Source: Faecalicatena_A orotica (GTDB lineage Bacteria > Bacillota > Clostridia > Lachnospirales > Lachnospiraceae). Taken from it: DNA of 64,000 bases. The position numbers and the translations under genes are program-made. The notes below the pieces were generated by a model. It had not been told where the DNA came from and searched no databases. It saw nothing but the letters and a program-made list of their open reading frames with translations. Below are positions 1 through 9,271 of the stretch, one piece after another (within the stretch, counting starts at the first letter, position 1; each line of letters starts with the position of its first letter). The stretch is from NCBI RefSeq assembly GCF_040545875.1, contig NZ_JBEPMR010000012.1. One strand, 5' to 3'.

Positions 1-9
1 GATTACAGG

Positions 10-286
10 GGCCGCTCTTGTTGCTGTCACACCAGCAACGAGAGCGGCCGCACATTTTGGGCTCTGTGTCAACCTTTAGAGGTGATTTTTTTAAATTTAG
101 GTTAGACCCTTATTCAGGATTTAACCTCGTAACTTAACTAACTGACATTGGTTCACTCCCCAGCCTATCACTACGCTGATAGGCTGGGAGGAATAACGTA
201 AAGCAGCCAATAAGCCTGCCCCTCGCCGAAGGCGACTTTAAATGGGCAGGCGAGTTACTGTTTACAGGCGTGCCTGTGAACAGTAA
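10..286. other. Cluster of four consecutive palindromes
   Basis: No gene is visible in the first 472 bases. They hold four strong inverted repeats: 10-26 with 33-49 (17-bp arms, one G-T pair), 159-170 with 177-188 (perfect 12-bp arms, 6-nt loop), 214-221 with 244-251 (8-bp arms enclosing a smaller CGCC/GGCG hairpin), and 255-269 with 272-286 (15-bp arms, one G-T pair). None ends in a clear T-run. They could be the 3' end of an upstream transcription unit, a structured RNA or a mobile repeat. The palindromes are seen directly; the role is unknown. Confidence 0.5.
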
Positions 287-393
287 TAATAATTCACAAA
301 ATCAGCAGAAATAAGGTGTTTATATATAAAAATCAGGATTATATTGAAAAAAACACTGTTCAAGATAGTCCTATTATATAGCAAGAATCTCTA

Positions 394-422
394 TTACTTT
401 TTGTACAATATCCAAGTATAAT
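394..422 (+). promoter_or_regulatory. Candidate promoter for the GDP-fucose operon
   Basis: A perfect TATAAT lies at 417-422, about 50 bases before gmd. The matching -35 region (394-399, TTACTT) is weak, so this rests mainly on the -10 box. It lies downstream of the palindrome cluster, so the palindromes would not be part of this transcript. Confidence 0.35.
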
Positions 423-472
423 CGGTAATTGAGCATGTAATTAAATTCATTTGAAAATAGAGAGGGAAAGAT

Positions 473-1522
473 ATGAAAAAGGCATTGATTACCGGTATTA
501 CAGGACAGGATGGTTCCTATCTGGCTGAATTTTTGTTGGAAAAAGGGTATGAGGTACATGGAATTACACGAAGGGCATCGATTTCCAACACGTCACGTAT
601 TGATCACCTGATAGAAAAAAATGCAGTTACACTGCATGACGGCGACCTGTCAGATTCTTCATCCCTGATACGTATCATTGGAATCGTACAGCCGGATGAG
701 ATTTATAATCTGGCGGCGCAGTCGCATGTACAGGTATCCTTTGACGTACCGGAGTATTCCGGGGATGTGGATGCACTCGGGGTGCTTCGTATACTGGAAG
801 CTGTCCGGATTCTGGGACTGACGGGGAAAACCAGGGTCTATCAGGCATCTACATCAGAATTATACGGAAAGGTAGAAGAGGTGCCGCAGAAAGAGACGAC
901 GCCATTCCATCCTTACAGCCCTTATGCGGTAGCGAAACAGTATGGATTCTGGATTGTTAAAGAGTATCGGGAGGCGTATGGCATGTTTGCAGCCAATGGA
1001 ATCCTGTTTAACCATGAGTCAGAACGGCGTGGAGAAAATTTTGTCACAAGGAAAATCACACTGGCATCAGCCAGAATCGCCTGTGGACTGCAGAAAACGC
1101 TGCAGCTGGGCAACATGGATTCCCTCAGGGACTGGGGATATGCAAAAGATTATGTAGAGTGTATGTGGCTGATGCTGCAGCAGGAGACACCGGATGATTT
1201 TGTGATTGCTACGGGAGAACAGCATACAGTCAGGGATTTCACGGAAAAGTCATTTGCAGAGGTTGGAATTACTCTTCGCTGGGAAGGGAAGGGGATCGAA
1301 GAAAAGGGCATCGATACAGCGACGGGAAATGTGCTTGTGGAAGTGAACGAGACATGGTTCAGACCCACAGACGTGGATACTCTGCTTGGGGATCCGACAA
1401 AGGCTAAGACCATACTCGGATGGAATCCGAGAAAGACAAGCTATGAGGAACTGATTAAAATCATGGTGCGGCATGACTTGGAACTGGCAAAGAGAGAAGC
1501 AGCACTGAAAAAGGTTTGCTAA
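473..1522 (+). CDS. gmd: GDP-mannose 4,6-dehydratase
   Basis: Converts GDP-D-mannose to GDP-4-keto-6-deoxymannose, the first committed step to GDP-L-fucose, in the cytoplasm. The 349-residue length fits the family. It is an extended short-chain dehydrogenase: the N-terminus has the NADP-binding GITGQDGSYL loop (residues 8-17), followed by ITRRAS as in GMDs, the catalytic STSELYG motif, and the Tyr151-xxx-Lys155 pair (YAVAK). The NHESERRGENFVTRK stretch is typical of GMD. The ATG is preceded by AGAGGG. First gene of a five-gene operon; fcl follows after 47 bases. Identification is firm. Confidence 0.95.
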   Translation: MKKALITGITGQDGSYLAEFLLEKGYEVHGITRRASISNTSRIDHLIEKNAVTLHDGDLSDSSSLIRIIGIVQPDEIYNLAAQSHVQVSFDVPEYSGDVDALGVLRILEAVRILGLTGKTRVYQASTSELYGKVEEVPQKETTPFHPYSPYAVAKQYGFWIVKEYREAYGMFAANGILFNHESERRGENFVTRKITLASARIACGLQKTLQLGNMDSLRDWGYAKDYVECMWLMLQQETPDDFVIATGEQHTVRDFTEKSFAEVGITLRWEGKGIEEKGIDTATGNVLVEVNETWFRPTDVDTLLGDPTKAKTILGWNPRKTSYEELIKIMVRHDLELAKREAALKKVC

Positions 1523-1569
1523 GGAACAGACAACTGGATAGTCGAAGACATAGGAGTGTGAAACAATAA

Positions 1570-2511
1570 ATGGAAAAAGAAGCTAAAATATACGTTGCAG
1601 GACATAGGGGAATGGTCGGATCGGCCATTGTAAGGACACTGGAGAAGCTGGGATACCATAATCTGCTTACCCGTACCCACCGGGAACTGGATCTCTGCAG
1701 TCAGGAAGCCGTAGCTGCATTTTTCAGGGAAGAGCAGCCGGAATATGTATTTATGGCGGCAGCAAAGGTAGGGGGAATCATTGCCAATTCCGAAGCACCG
1801 GCAGACTTTATGTACGAGAATATGATGATGGAGATGAATGTGATCCATTCTGCGTGGCAGGAAGGGTGCAGGAAATTACTGTTCCTCGGTTCTTCGTGTA
1901 TCTATCCCAGAATGGCCGTGCAGCCTATGCCCGAGAGCTGCCTGCTGACATCGGAGCTGGAGAAGACGAATGAGGCATATGCCCTTGCTAAAATCAGTGG
2001 TTTAAAATACTGTGAATTTTTAAACAAACAGTATGGGACTGATTATATTTCAGCCATGCCGACGAACCTATACGGACCGAACGACAATTACCACCCTACC
2101 CACAGCCATGTTCTGCCCGCGTTGATCCGGCGTTTCCATGAGGCGAAGGAGCAGGGGCTGAAGGAAGTTGTATGCTGGGGAACCGGGGCGCCGCTGCGTG
2201 AATTTTTGTATGTGGATGATCTGGCGGATGCGTGTGTTTTCCTGATGAATCATTACAGCGGCATGGAGACTGTGAATGTTGGGACTGGCTTAGAACTGTC
2301 AATCAGGGCTCTGACAGAACTGGTGGCTAAAGTGACCGGGTATGAAGGGAAAATACTCTGGGACCATGACAAACCGGACGGAACACCGCGAAAACTGCTT
2401 GATGTATCAAAACTTGAAAAGCTTGGATGGAAGTACCGCGTAGATCTGGAGGAAGGAATCCGCCTGACTTATGAGGACTTTTTAAAAAATCCGATGAGAG
2501 CGGAGAGATAA
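1570..2511 (+). CDS. fcl: GDP-L-fucose synthase (epimerase/reductase)
   Basis: Carries out the 3,5-epimerisation and NADPH-dependent reduction of GDP-4-keto-6-deoxymannose to GDP-L-fucose. The 313 residues match the family. Visible motifs are the nucleotide-binding GHRGMVGSA loop near the N-terminus, the GSSCIYP segment, and the catalytic Tyr137-xxx-Lys141 (YALAK). The PTNLYGPNDNY segment is typical of GDP-fucose synthases. An AGGAGTG at 1551-1557 lies about 12 bases before the ATG. It sits directly after gmd, the usual pairing, and before manC. Symbol wcaG is also used. Confidence 0.94.
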   Translation: MEKEAKIYVAGHRGMVGSAIVRTLEKLGYHNLLTRTHRELDLCSQEAVAAFFREEQPEYVFMAAAKVGGIIANSEAPADFMYENMMMEMNVIHSAWQEGCRKLLFLGSSCIYPRMAVQPMPESCLLTSELEKTNEAYALAKISGLKYCEFLNKQYGTDYISAMPTNLYGPNDNYHPTHSHVLPALIRRFHEAKEQGLKEVVCWGTGAPLREFLYVDDLADACVFLMNHYSGMETVNVGTGLELSIRALTELVAKVTGYEGKILWDHDKPDGTPRKLLDVSKLEKLGWKYRVDLEEGIRLTYEDFLKNPMRAER

Positions 2512-2532
2512 ATAAGAGGGTATGGTGAAAAG

Positions 2533-3849
2533 ATGAACATTGTATTACTGTCAGGCGGTTCAGGAAAAAGACTGTGGCCGCTATCAAATGATGTGAGGTC
2601 AAAGCAGTTTATTAAAATATTCAAATGCGAAGACGGAAGTTATGAATCGATGGTCCAGAGAGTTTACCGCCAGATCAGGACGGCAGATATCGACAGCACG
2701 GTTACCATTGCTACATCAAAGACGCAGGTATCCGCGATCCACAACCAGCTGGGAATGGACGTGAATATATGCGTAGAACCATATAGGAGGGATACGTTTC
2801 CCGCAATTGCACTTGCGGCTTCTTACCTGCGTGATATAAAAAAACTGTCAGAGGATGAGTCCGTTGTTGTCTGCCCGGTCGACCCTTATGTAGATGAAGA
2901 ATATTTTAAGGCGCTCTCCAGGCTCGGCAGTCTTGCAGGGGAAGACGGGGCAAATCTGGTATTGATGGGGATTGAGCCGACTTATCCAAGTGAAAAATAC
3001 GGATATATTATTCCGGAAAGTGAGGCGGAAATCAGTTCGGTAAGAACATTTAAGGAAAAACCTGATGTGGAAACTGCAGAGAAATATATCCAAAACGGTG
3101 CGCTCTGGAATGGCGGGGTCTTTGCCTTTAAGCTGGGATACCTTTTGGAAAAGGCCCATGAAATAATCGGTTTTACAGATTATAATGACCTGTATGATAA
3201 ATATGAAAGTCTCGAGAAAATAAGCTTTGATTATGCGGTGGCCGAGAAAGAGAAAAAGATACGTGTGATGCGTTTCTCCGGTTACTGGAAGGATCTCGGT
3301 ACCTGGAATACTTTGACGGAGGAGATGGCAGAGGCTGCTATTGGCGATGTTACTCTGAATGATAGTTGTGAAAACACGAGTGTTATCAATGAATTGAATG
3401 TTCCTGTTTTATGTATGGGCACTAAAAATATCATTGTTGCTGCAAGTGCGGAAGGGATCCTTGTTTCGGATAAAGAGCAGTCCAGTTATATCAGGCCATA
3501 TGTAGATGCGATGGAACAGGAAGTGATGTTTGCGGAAAAATCATGGGGCAGTTACCGTGTTCTGGATGTCGGGGAGGACAGCATGACCATAAAGGTAATT
3601 CTGAACAGCGGACATAACATGAACTACCACAGCCATGAAAACAGGGACGAAGTCTGGACTGTCGTGTCAGGCATGGGCAGGACCATAGTAGACGGCATGG
3701 AAGAACCCGTGAGGCCGGGGGACGTTATCACGATGCAGGCGGGATGCAAACATACTGTTTTTGCTGATACCGAACTGGAACTGATAGAGGTCCAGCTCGG
3801 CAGGGAGATTAGTGTATATGACAAACAAAAGCATGACCTGGAAGTGTGA
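2533..3849 (+). CDS. manC: Mannose-1-phosphate guanylyltransferase with C-terminal isomerase-type cupin
   Basis: Makes GDP-mannose from GTP and mannose-1-phosphate. The N-terminal nucleotidyltransferase domain (about residues 1-270) shows the pyrophosphorylase signature GGSGKRLWPLS, the FKEKP motif and WNGGVFAF. The C-terminal part (about 330-438) is a cupin of the type II phosphomannose isomerase kind, with the metal-binding NYHSHENRDEVW motif. The 438 residues are slightly shorter than the usual 460-480 because of a compact linker. Its 3' end overlaps manA, implying translational coupling. Since manA supplies a separate type I isomerase, isomerase activity of this cupin may be redundant. 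Confidence 0.92.
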   Translation: MNIVLLSGGSGKRLWPLSNDVRSKQFIKIFKCEDGSYESMVQRVYRQIRTADIDSTVTIATSKTQVSAIHNQLGMDVNICVEPYRRDTFPAIALAASYLRDIKKLSEDESVVVCPVDPYVDEEYFKALSRLGSLAGEDGANLVLMGIEPTYPSEKYGYIIPESEAEISSVRTFKEKPDVETAEKYIQNGALWNGGVFAFKLGYLLEKAHEIIGFTDYNDLYDKYESLEKISFDYAVAEKEKKIRVMRFSGYWKDLGTWNTLTEEMAEAAIGDVTLNDSCENTSVINELNVPVLCMGTKNIIVAASAEGILVSDKEQSSYIRPYVDAMEQEVMFAEKSWGSYRVLDVGEDSMTIKVILNSGHNMNYHSHENRDEVWTVVSGMGRTIVDGMEEPVRPGDVITMQAGCKHTVFADTELELIEVQLGREISVYDKQKHDLEV

Positions 3850-4825
3850 GCCCTTTCTTTTAAAACCGGCAGGGAAGGATTATATCTGGGGCGGAAGACG
3901 GCTGAAAGATGAGTACGGCAAGGAATTAGAAGCAGTGCCGCTTGCCGAAACATGGGAGTGTTCGACCCATCCCGATGGGGAAAGTGTTGCAGCATCCGGG
4001 GTCCATGAGGGGGAAAAATTAAGCATAATCTTTAAGGAGCACCCGGAATATATGGGTACCCACCCGAAAGGGAACGGGGAACTGCCGATTATGATCAAAC
4101 TGATTGATGCAAAACAGGACCTCTCGGTACAGGTGCACCCGGATGATGAGTATGCCAGAAATCATGAGAACGGACAGCTTGGAAAGACGGAGATGTGGTA
4201 TGTGGCAGATGCTGCTAAAGATGCCAGACTGATCTATGGTTTTTACCATGACATGGATAGGGAGTCGGTTAAAGAGGCCCTGGAAGACCACACGATTGAG
4301 AAATACCTGCAGAAAATAAGGATTCAAAAAGACGACGTTTTTTTCATACAGGCCGGAACGGTTCATGCAATCGGGGCCGGGACCCTGATTGCTGAAATAC
4401 AGGAAAGTTCGAATCTGACATATAGGTTATATGACTACGAACGCAGGGATAAGGATGGAAATTTCAGAAAGCTCCATGTAGATAAGGCGCTGGATGTCCT
4501 GAACTATAAAAGCAGCGGCAGCCCCCGCCAGCCAATGCGGGTGCTCCGTTACCAGAATGGTTTTGCGCGGGAACTTTTGTGCAGGTGCAAATATTTTCAG
4601 GTGGAACGTTATCTTCTGAATACAGAACGGACGAGAAAACTCGTAAATTTTGACGTGGGCAGGAATTCATTCAAGGTACTCTTATGTCTCGAGGGCTGCG
4701 GCGTTATTTTTATGAAGGACGGCCAATTCCTGAATATATTCAAGGGAGACTGTATCTTTGTGCCGGCAGGCTGTGAGTGTTTCAAAATGCATGGGAAACT
4801 GCAGCTTCTTGCTGTCGGATGCTAG
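3818..4825 (+). CDS. manA: Mannose-6-phosphate isomerase, class I
   Basis: Interconverts fructose-6-phosphate and mannose-6-phosphate, feeding mannose into GDP-mannose. Zinc-ligand motifs of type I isomerases are visible: the QVHPDD stretch, the KTEMWYV segment and the QAGTVHAIGAGTL motif, followed by a second cupin half. About 335 residues is typical of the short Firmicute form. It overlaps the end of manC by 32 bases. AGGGAG at 3802-3807 precedes both a GTG at 3812 and the ATG at 3818; the ATG is preferred for start codon and spacing. The pgm start is 11 bases downstream. Confidence 0.92.
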   Translation: MTNKSMTWKCEPFLLKPAGKDYIWGGRRLKDEYGKELEAVPLAETWECSTHPDGESVAASGVHEGEKLSIIFKEHPEYMGTHPKGNGELPIMIKLIDAKQDLSVQVHPDDEYARNHENGQLGKTEMWYVADAAKDARLIYGFYHDMDRESVKEALEDHTIEKYLQKIRIQKDDVFFIQAGTVHAIGAGTLIAEIQESSNLTYRLYDYERRDKDGNFRKLHVDKALDVLNYKSSGSPRQPMRVLRYQNGFARELLCRCKYFQVERYLLNTERTRKLVNFDVGRNSFKVLLCLEGCGVIFMKDGQFLNIFKGDCIFVPAGCECFKMHGKLQLLAVGC

Positions 4826-4835
4826 GGAGGAAAAT

Positions 4836-6530
4836 ATGATACCAGTAGTACAGATGGAAGAAGAATATTTCCGGTGGCTGGGAGAAGCCGGCCGGGATGA
4901 GGATGTTATAAAAGAACTAAAGGACATGGAAGGGGATGCCCGCAAGATACAAGATGCCTTTTACAAGAATCTGGAATTCGGAACCGGGGGACTGAGAGGG
5001 GTGATCGGAGCGGGGACAAACCGTATGAACGTATATACGGTAGCAAAAGCGACACAGGGATATGCGGATTATTTAAAAAAGAATTTTCCGATTGAGAAAA
5101 GAATGGCGGCGATCAGTTTTGATTCGCGTATAAAATCAGAGCTATTTGCGAAAACGGCAGCAGAAGTATTGGCTGCGAATGGAGTCAGGGTTTTAATATT
5201 CCGTGAATTAATGCCTACGCCCTGTTTATCATATGCGGTCAGGCAGCTGGGCTGTGCAGGCGGTATTATGGTAACCGCCTCCCATAATCCGGCACAGTAT
5301 AACGGGTATAAGGTTTACGGTGCGGACGGCGGACAGATCACAGATACCGCTGCGGCTAAGATTCTGAGTGACATAGACAAGACGGATGTTTTAAACGGTG
5401 CAGAAAGAATCGCGTTTGAAGAAGGCCTTGTGTCCGGCACGATTCAATTTATCGGCGATGATGTTATAGATGCCTATATAGGCAGCGTTAAGTCACTGTC
5501 TCTGGCAGAACAAGAGATGGGCAGGGAAGACATGTCTATCGTATATTCACCACTAAATGGCACGGGGCGAGTTCCAGTGTTTCGCTGTCTTCGTGAGTGT
5601 GGTTTCCGAAAGATTACGATGGTCAAAGAGCAGGAATATCCGGACGGAACATTTCCCACCTGTCCTTATCCTAACCCGGAAGAGGAAGACGCGATGGCGC
5701 TGGGAATAGAATATGCCAAGCGTGTCAATGCGGATCTGGTTCTCGCAACAGACCCGGATTGTGACAGGGTGGGAATTGCAGTGAAAAAACATGAAAATGA
5801 ATATACACTGTTGTCAGGGAACGAGACGGGAATCCTGTTGTTTGATTATATATGCAGCCAGAGGCTGGCTCAGGGCAAGAGGCCGGAGGATCCTGTTGCA
5901 GTAAAAACGATTGTTACAACGGAAATGGCCCGTGCCATAGCACAGAACTATGGGGTGAGGCTCATCAATGTTCTGACCGGATTCAAATATATAGGAGAGC
6001 AGATTACACAGTTGGAGAAAAGCGGCAGGGGGGATTCTTATATCTTTGGATTTGAGGAAAGCTATGGATATTTGAGCGGCACCCATGTAAGAGATAAAGA
6101 TGCAGTGAATGCGTCGCTCTTAATCTGCGAGATGTTCGCACACTATAAAGAGAAAGGGATTTCACTGATAGACCGGCTTACACAGCTCTTTCAAAAATAT
6201 GGTTACTGGGTCAACACCCTGTATTCCATCCGGCTGGAAGGAGCGGACGGTATGGCGAAAATGCAGGAGATTATGGAGAAATTCCGGGCAGGAGTGGACG
6301 AGTTTGCGGGATATAAAGTGGCAGAATGTACGGATTACGCAGAGGGAATAAACGGACTCCCAAGATCGAATGTGCTTCAGTTCAGGCTGGAAAATCAATG
6401 CTCGGTAGTGATACGCCCTTCCGGGACAGAACCAAAGCTGAAAGTATATATTTCAGCATGTGCAGGGACAAAGGAGCTGGCAGAAAGGGCGGCGGAGGAT
6501 GTAAAGAAATTTGTTATAAGATTCTGCTGA
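4836..6530 (+). CDS. Phosphohexomutase (phosphomannomutase/phosphoglucomutase)
   Basis: Alpha-D-phosphohexomutase moving phosphate between C6 and C1 of hexoses. In this operon its expected job is mannose-6-phosphate to mannose-1-phosphate, though the long (564-residue) PgcA-like form often also acts on glucose. Visible in order: catalytic serine loop TASHNPAQYNGYK, metal-binding loop DPDCDRVG, sugar-specificity loop FEESYGY, and the phosphate-binding RPSGTEPK near the C-terminus. The start is set by an AGGGAGG at 4824-4830 just before the ATG at 4836; the open frame extends further upstream into manA but lacks a ribosome binding site there. Last gene of the operon. Confidence 0.9.
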   Translation: MIPVVQMEEEYFRWLGEAGRDEDVIKELKDMEGDARKIQDAFYKNLEFGTGGLRGVIGAGTNRMNVYTVAKATQGYADYLKKNFPIEKRMAAISFDSRIKSELFAKTAAEVLAANGVRVLIFRELMPTPCLSYAVRQLGCAGGIMVTASHNPAQYNGYKVYGADGGQITDTAAAKILSDIDKTDVLNGAERIAFEEGLVSGTIQFIGDDVIDAYIGSVKSLSLAEQEMGREDMSIVYSPLNGTGRVPVFRCLRECGFRKITMVKEQEYPDGTFPTCPYPNPEEEDAMALGIEYAKRVNADLVLATDPDCDRVGIAVKKHENEYTLLSGNETGILLFDYICSQRLAQGKRPEDPVAVKTIVTTEMARAIAQNYGVRLINVLTGFKYIGEQITQLEKSGRGDSYIFGFEESYGYLSGTHVRDKDAVNASLLICEMFAHYKEKGISLIDRLTQLFQKYGYWVNTLYSIRLEGADGMAKMQEIMEKFRAGVDEFAGYKVAECTDYAEGINGLPRSNVLQFRLENQCSVVIRPSGTEPKLKVYISACAGTKELAERAAEDVKKFVIRFC

Positions 6531-6563
6531 TGATTATGCATATGATGTGATGGTAATAAAACA

Positions 6564-6587
6564 GGGAGTGTATATCTGTACACTCCC
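6564..6587. terminator. Bidirectional terminator between convergent sugar-nucleotide operons
   Basis: A perfect 9-bp stem, GGGAGTGTA with TACACTCCC, encloses a 6-nt loop. It lies between the stop of the phosphohexomutase gene (plus) and the stop of rfbC (minus). AT-rich sequence flanks both sides, so it can serve both strands. Confidence 0.7.
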
Positions 6588-6595
6588 CACTATAT

Positions 6596-7204
6596 TTAAA
6601 ACTTAAAAGTATTCCGGATCCCATCCCATTTCTGGTCTTTCTCACTTAAGTTCAGCCCGGTCCCGTCTTGCAGACGGTACCCCCCGGCTGAAGCACTGCC
6701 GTGGTATTCACCGGTAACCTGAGGCCAGCTGATTCCGATTTCGGGATCATTCCACGCCAGCCCGCCTTCGTCGCCCGGATGATAGAAGTCTGTACATTTA
6801 TAGCAGAACTCCGCGACATCAGAGAGAACCAGGAATCCGTGTGCAAAGCCTTCCGGAATATAGAACTGTTTCTTATTCTCCTCAGTGAGCTCCACGCCGA
6901 ACCATTTTCCATAAGTATCGGAACCACTCCGAAGGTCTACGGCAACGTCGAAGACATGGCCTTTGATCACACGGACGAGTTTTCCCTGTGGGAATTCTTT
7001 CTGGAAATGGAGCCCGCGCAGTACGCCTTTTGTGGAGCAGGACTGGTTATCCTGAACGAACTGCATGTTCAGCCCGGCCTCTTCCATGTCTTTCTGGTTA
7101 TAGGTTTCCATGAAATATCCTCTGGCGTCACCGTGGACAGCCGGTTCGATGATACAGAGCCCCTCGATGCCGCCAACATTTTTATCTACTTTTATCTGTC
7201 CCAT
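6596..7204 (-). CDS. rfbC: dTDP-4-dehydrorhamnose 3,5-epimerase
   Basis: Third step of dTDP-L-rhamnose synthesis: double epimerisation at C3 and C5. RmlC-type cupin of 202 residues, slightly longer than the common 180-190. Visible: the catalytic histidine in the LRGLHFQ motif, VRVIKGHVFDVAVDLR, FYIPEGFAHGF, and the tyrosine-bearing YKCTDFY motif. The ATG at 7204 is chosen because AGGAGG lies 5 bases upstream on the minus strand; a start ten codons earlier would overlap rfbD and has no ribosome binding site. Last gene of the rfbA-B-D-C operon. Symbol rmlC is equivalent. Confidence 0.94.
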   Translation of the reverse strand: MGQIKVDKNVGGIEGLCIIEPAVHGDARGYFMETYNQKDMEEAGLNMQFVQDNQSCSTKGVLRGLHFQKEFPQGKLVRVIKGHVFDVAVDLRSGSDTYGKWFGVELTEENKKQFYIPEGFAHGFLVLSDVAEFCYKCTDFYHPGDEGGLAWNDPEIGISWPQVTGEYHGSASAGGYRLQDGTGLNLSEKDQKWDGIRNTFKF

Positions 7205-7223
7205 CTTTACCTCCTGATATTTC

Positions 7224-8111
7224 CTAAAATTCAATTTCTTTCAGATATCTCTGAAGCGCATCCTGCCATGTAGGCAGAAGAGTAAATCCATTTTCGGTCA
7301 GCTTGCTTTTGTCGAGCCTGCTGTTGAAAGGCCGTTTCGCTTTTGAAGCGCCGTACTCCTCGGTTGTGACAGGGATCACATGAAGCCGGTCAGCAGAATA
7401 CTCCGGACGGCCCATTGCGGAAGCCTGGCGGAAGATTTCTGTCGTAAAATCATACCAGCTGATATACCCGCCTTCGTTTGTTGCATGATAATATCCATAT
7501 TTATCTGTTTCAATCATGTCGACAAGCAGTTTTGCCAGATCATAAGTATAAGTAGGAGTTCCGATCTGGTCGCTTACGACCTTGATTGTATCGTGTGATT
7601 TTCCGAGACTTAGCATTGTCTTAATGAAGTTTTTGCCGTTCTTGCCAAATACCCATGCAATGCGTACGATATAATATTTTTCCAGTGTCTCTGAAACAGC
7701 GAGTTCACCGGCAAGCTTTGTTTCGCCGTAAACACTTAAGGGTTTATAATCCCGGCAGTCCGGCTTCCAGGGGGCAGTGCCCTGGCCGTTAAACACATAG
7801 TCGGTAGACAGATACAGCATTTTGCAGTCCAGCTCTTTGCAGACTTTTGCGATATTCTCTGTCCCAACAGCGTTAACAAGACGTACCTTTTCACAGTTAT
7901 CTTCATCCTCGGCCGCATCGACAGCGGTCCACGCTGCACAGTGGATCACAGCATCGGGAGCTGTTTCTGTAACAACTCTGTTAACCGAAGCGGCGTCCGT
8001 AATATCCATTTCTTCAATATCTACACCGACAGCCTCATGGCCGCGTTTTGTCAGTTCATTGACGCAGTCAAAGCCAAGCTGTCCCTTTACACCTGTTACT
8101 AAAACTTTCAT
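7224..8111 (-). CDS. rfbD: dTDP-4-dehydrorhamnose reductase
   Basis: Final step of dTDP-L-rhamnose synthesis, an NAD(P)H-dependent reduction of the C4 keto group. The 295-residue protein is an extended short-chain reductase with the N-terminal TGVKGQLGFD loop, the STDYVFNGQG motif and the catalytic YGETK (Tyr-xxx-Lys) motif. RmlD-type sequence RIAWVFGKNGKNF follows. It lies between rfbB and rfbC with short gaps. The order A-B-D-C differs from the common A-C-B-D but all four genes are present and intact. Confidence 0.94.
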   Translation of the reverse strand: MKVLVTGVKGQLGFDCVNELTKRGHEAVGVDIEEMDITDAASVNRVVTETAPDAVIHCAAWTAVDAAEDEDNCEKVRLVNAVGTENIAKVCKELDCKMLYLSTDYVFNGQGTAPWKPDCRDYKPLSVYGETKLAGELAVSETLEKYYIVRIAWVFGKNGKNFIKTMLSLGKSHDTIKVVSDQIGTPTYTYDLAKLLVDMIETDKYGYYHATNEGGYISWYDFTTEIFRQASAMGRPEYSADRLHVIPVTTEEYGASKAKRPFNSRLDKSKLTENGFTLLPTWQDALQRYLKEIEF

Positions 8112-8167
8112 ATGTCCACTCCATTTCTAAGGGGGAACCTTTCACCCTTTTGCTGCATTTCAGAGTT

Positions 8168-9187
8168 CTAGCGGTTTCCATACATTTTTTCATAATAGTT
8201 CTGATATTCGCCTGAAATGATGTTTTCCCACCATTCCTTGTTTTCCAGATACCATTTGATTGTCTTTTTGATGCCGTCGGCAAACTTTGTTTCCGGCAGC
8301 CAGCCAAGCTCATTGTGGATCTTGGTCGGATCGATGGCATAGCGCATATCATGGCCTTTACGGTCTGTCACATAGGTAATCAGGCTTTCTGGTTTGCCAA
8401 GTTCTTTACAGATAATCTTAACGATATCGATGTTCTTCATCTCGTTATGTCCGCCGATATTATAAACCTCGCCGACACGCCCTTTGTGGATGATAAGGTC
8501 GATGGCCTTGCAGTGGTCCTCAACATACAGCCAGTCACGTACATTTTCACCTTTGCCGTAAACCGGGAGCGGTTTATCATTTAACGCATTTGCAATCATA
8601 AGCGGGATCAGTTTTTCCGGGAAATGATACGGTCCGTAGTTGTTCGAGCAGCGGCTGATTGTTACAGGCAGGCCGTAAGTGCGGTGGTAAGCCATAACGA
8701 GCAGGTCCGCTCCCGCCTTGGATGAGCTGTATGGGGAGCTTGTGTGGATTGGGGTTTCCTCTGTAAAGAATAAATCCGGCCTATCCAGTGGGAGGTCACC
8801 ATATACTTCATCCGTAGATACCTGGTGGTAACGTGTGATTCCATATTTCCTGCAGGCATCCATCAGTACGGCAGTTCCTTTAATGTTGGTATCCAGAAAT
8901 ACTTCCGGGTCTTCGATAGAACGGTCGACATGGCTTTCCGCCGCAAAGTTTACAACGATGTCAGGATGTTCCTCTTCAAACAGTTTGTAAACGGCCTCGC
9001 GGTCTGTGATGCTTTCTTTGACAAAACGGAAATTTGGATTGTCCATGACAGGTGCGAGAGTAGTAAGGTTGCCTGCATAAGTCAGGCTGTCCAGACAGAT
9101 GATGCGGTAATCCGGATATTTGCCCAGCATATGGAAAATAAAGTTGCTTCCGATAAATCCGGCCCCGCCGGTCACGATAATATTCAT
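8168..9187 (-). CDS. rfbB: dTDP-glucose 4,6-dehydratase
   Basis: Second step of the pathway: dTDP-glucose to dTDP-4-keto-6-deoxyglucose with tightly bound NAD. The 339-residue length is typical. Visible: TGGAGFIGSNF at the N-terminus, NFAAESHVDRSI, the STDEVYGDL motif carrying the active-site Asp-Glu pair expected of RmlB, and YSSSKAGAD with Tyr-xxx-Lys. RDWLYVEDHCKA and YNIGGHNE are also typical of RmlB. The ATG is preceded on the minus strand by AAGGAGAATC. It is separated from rfbA by 84 bases holding a hairpin. Confidence 0.95.
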   Translation of the reverse strand: MNIIVTGGAGFIGSNFIFHMLGKYPDYRIICLDSLTYAGNLTTLAPVMDNPNFRFVKESITDREAVYKLFEEEHPDIVVNFAAESHVDRSIEDPEVFLDTNIKGTAVLMDACRKYGITRYHQVSTDEVYGDLPLDRPDLFFTEETPIHTSSPYSSSKAGADLLVMAYHRTYGLPVTISRCSNNYGPYHFPEKLIPLMIANALNDKPLPVYGKGENVRDWLYVEDHCKAIDLIIHKGRVGEVYNIGGHNEMKNIDIVKIICKELGKPESLITYVTDRKGHDMRYAIDPTKIHNELGWLPETKFADGIKKTIKWYLENKEWWENIISGEYQNYYEKMYGNR

Positions 9188-9237
9188 TGTTTGATTCTCC
9201 TTAATAGTATATTCTTAACAAATGAGATTTAGTGCAG

Positions 9238-9265
9238 CTGTTCACACCGAAAAGGGTGTCCACAG
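9238..9265 (-). other. Intercistronic hairpin between rfbA and rfbB
   Basis: Arms 9238-9248 and 9255-9265 pair with a two-base internal mismatch around a GAAAAG loop. There is no T-run after it on the minus strand, so it is more likely a transcript-stability or processing element than a terminator. Confidence 0.35.
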
Positions 9266-9271
9266 TTACGG

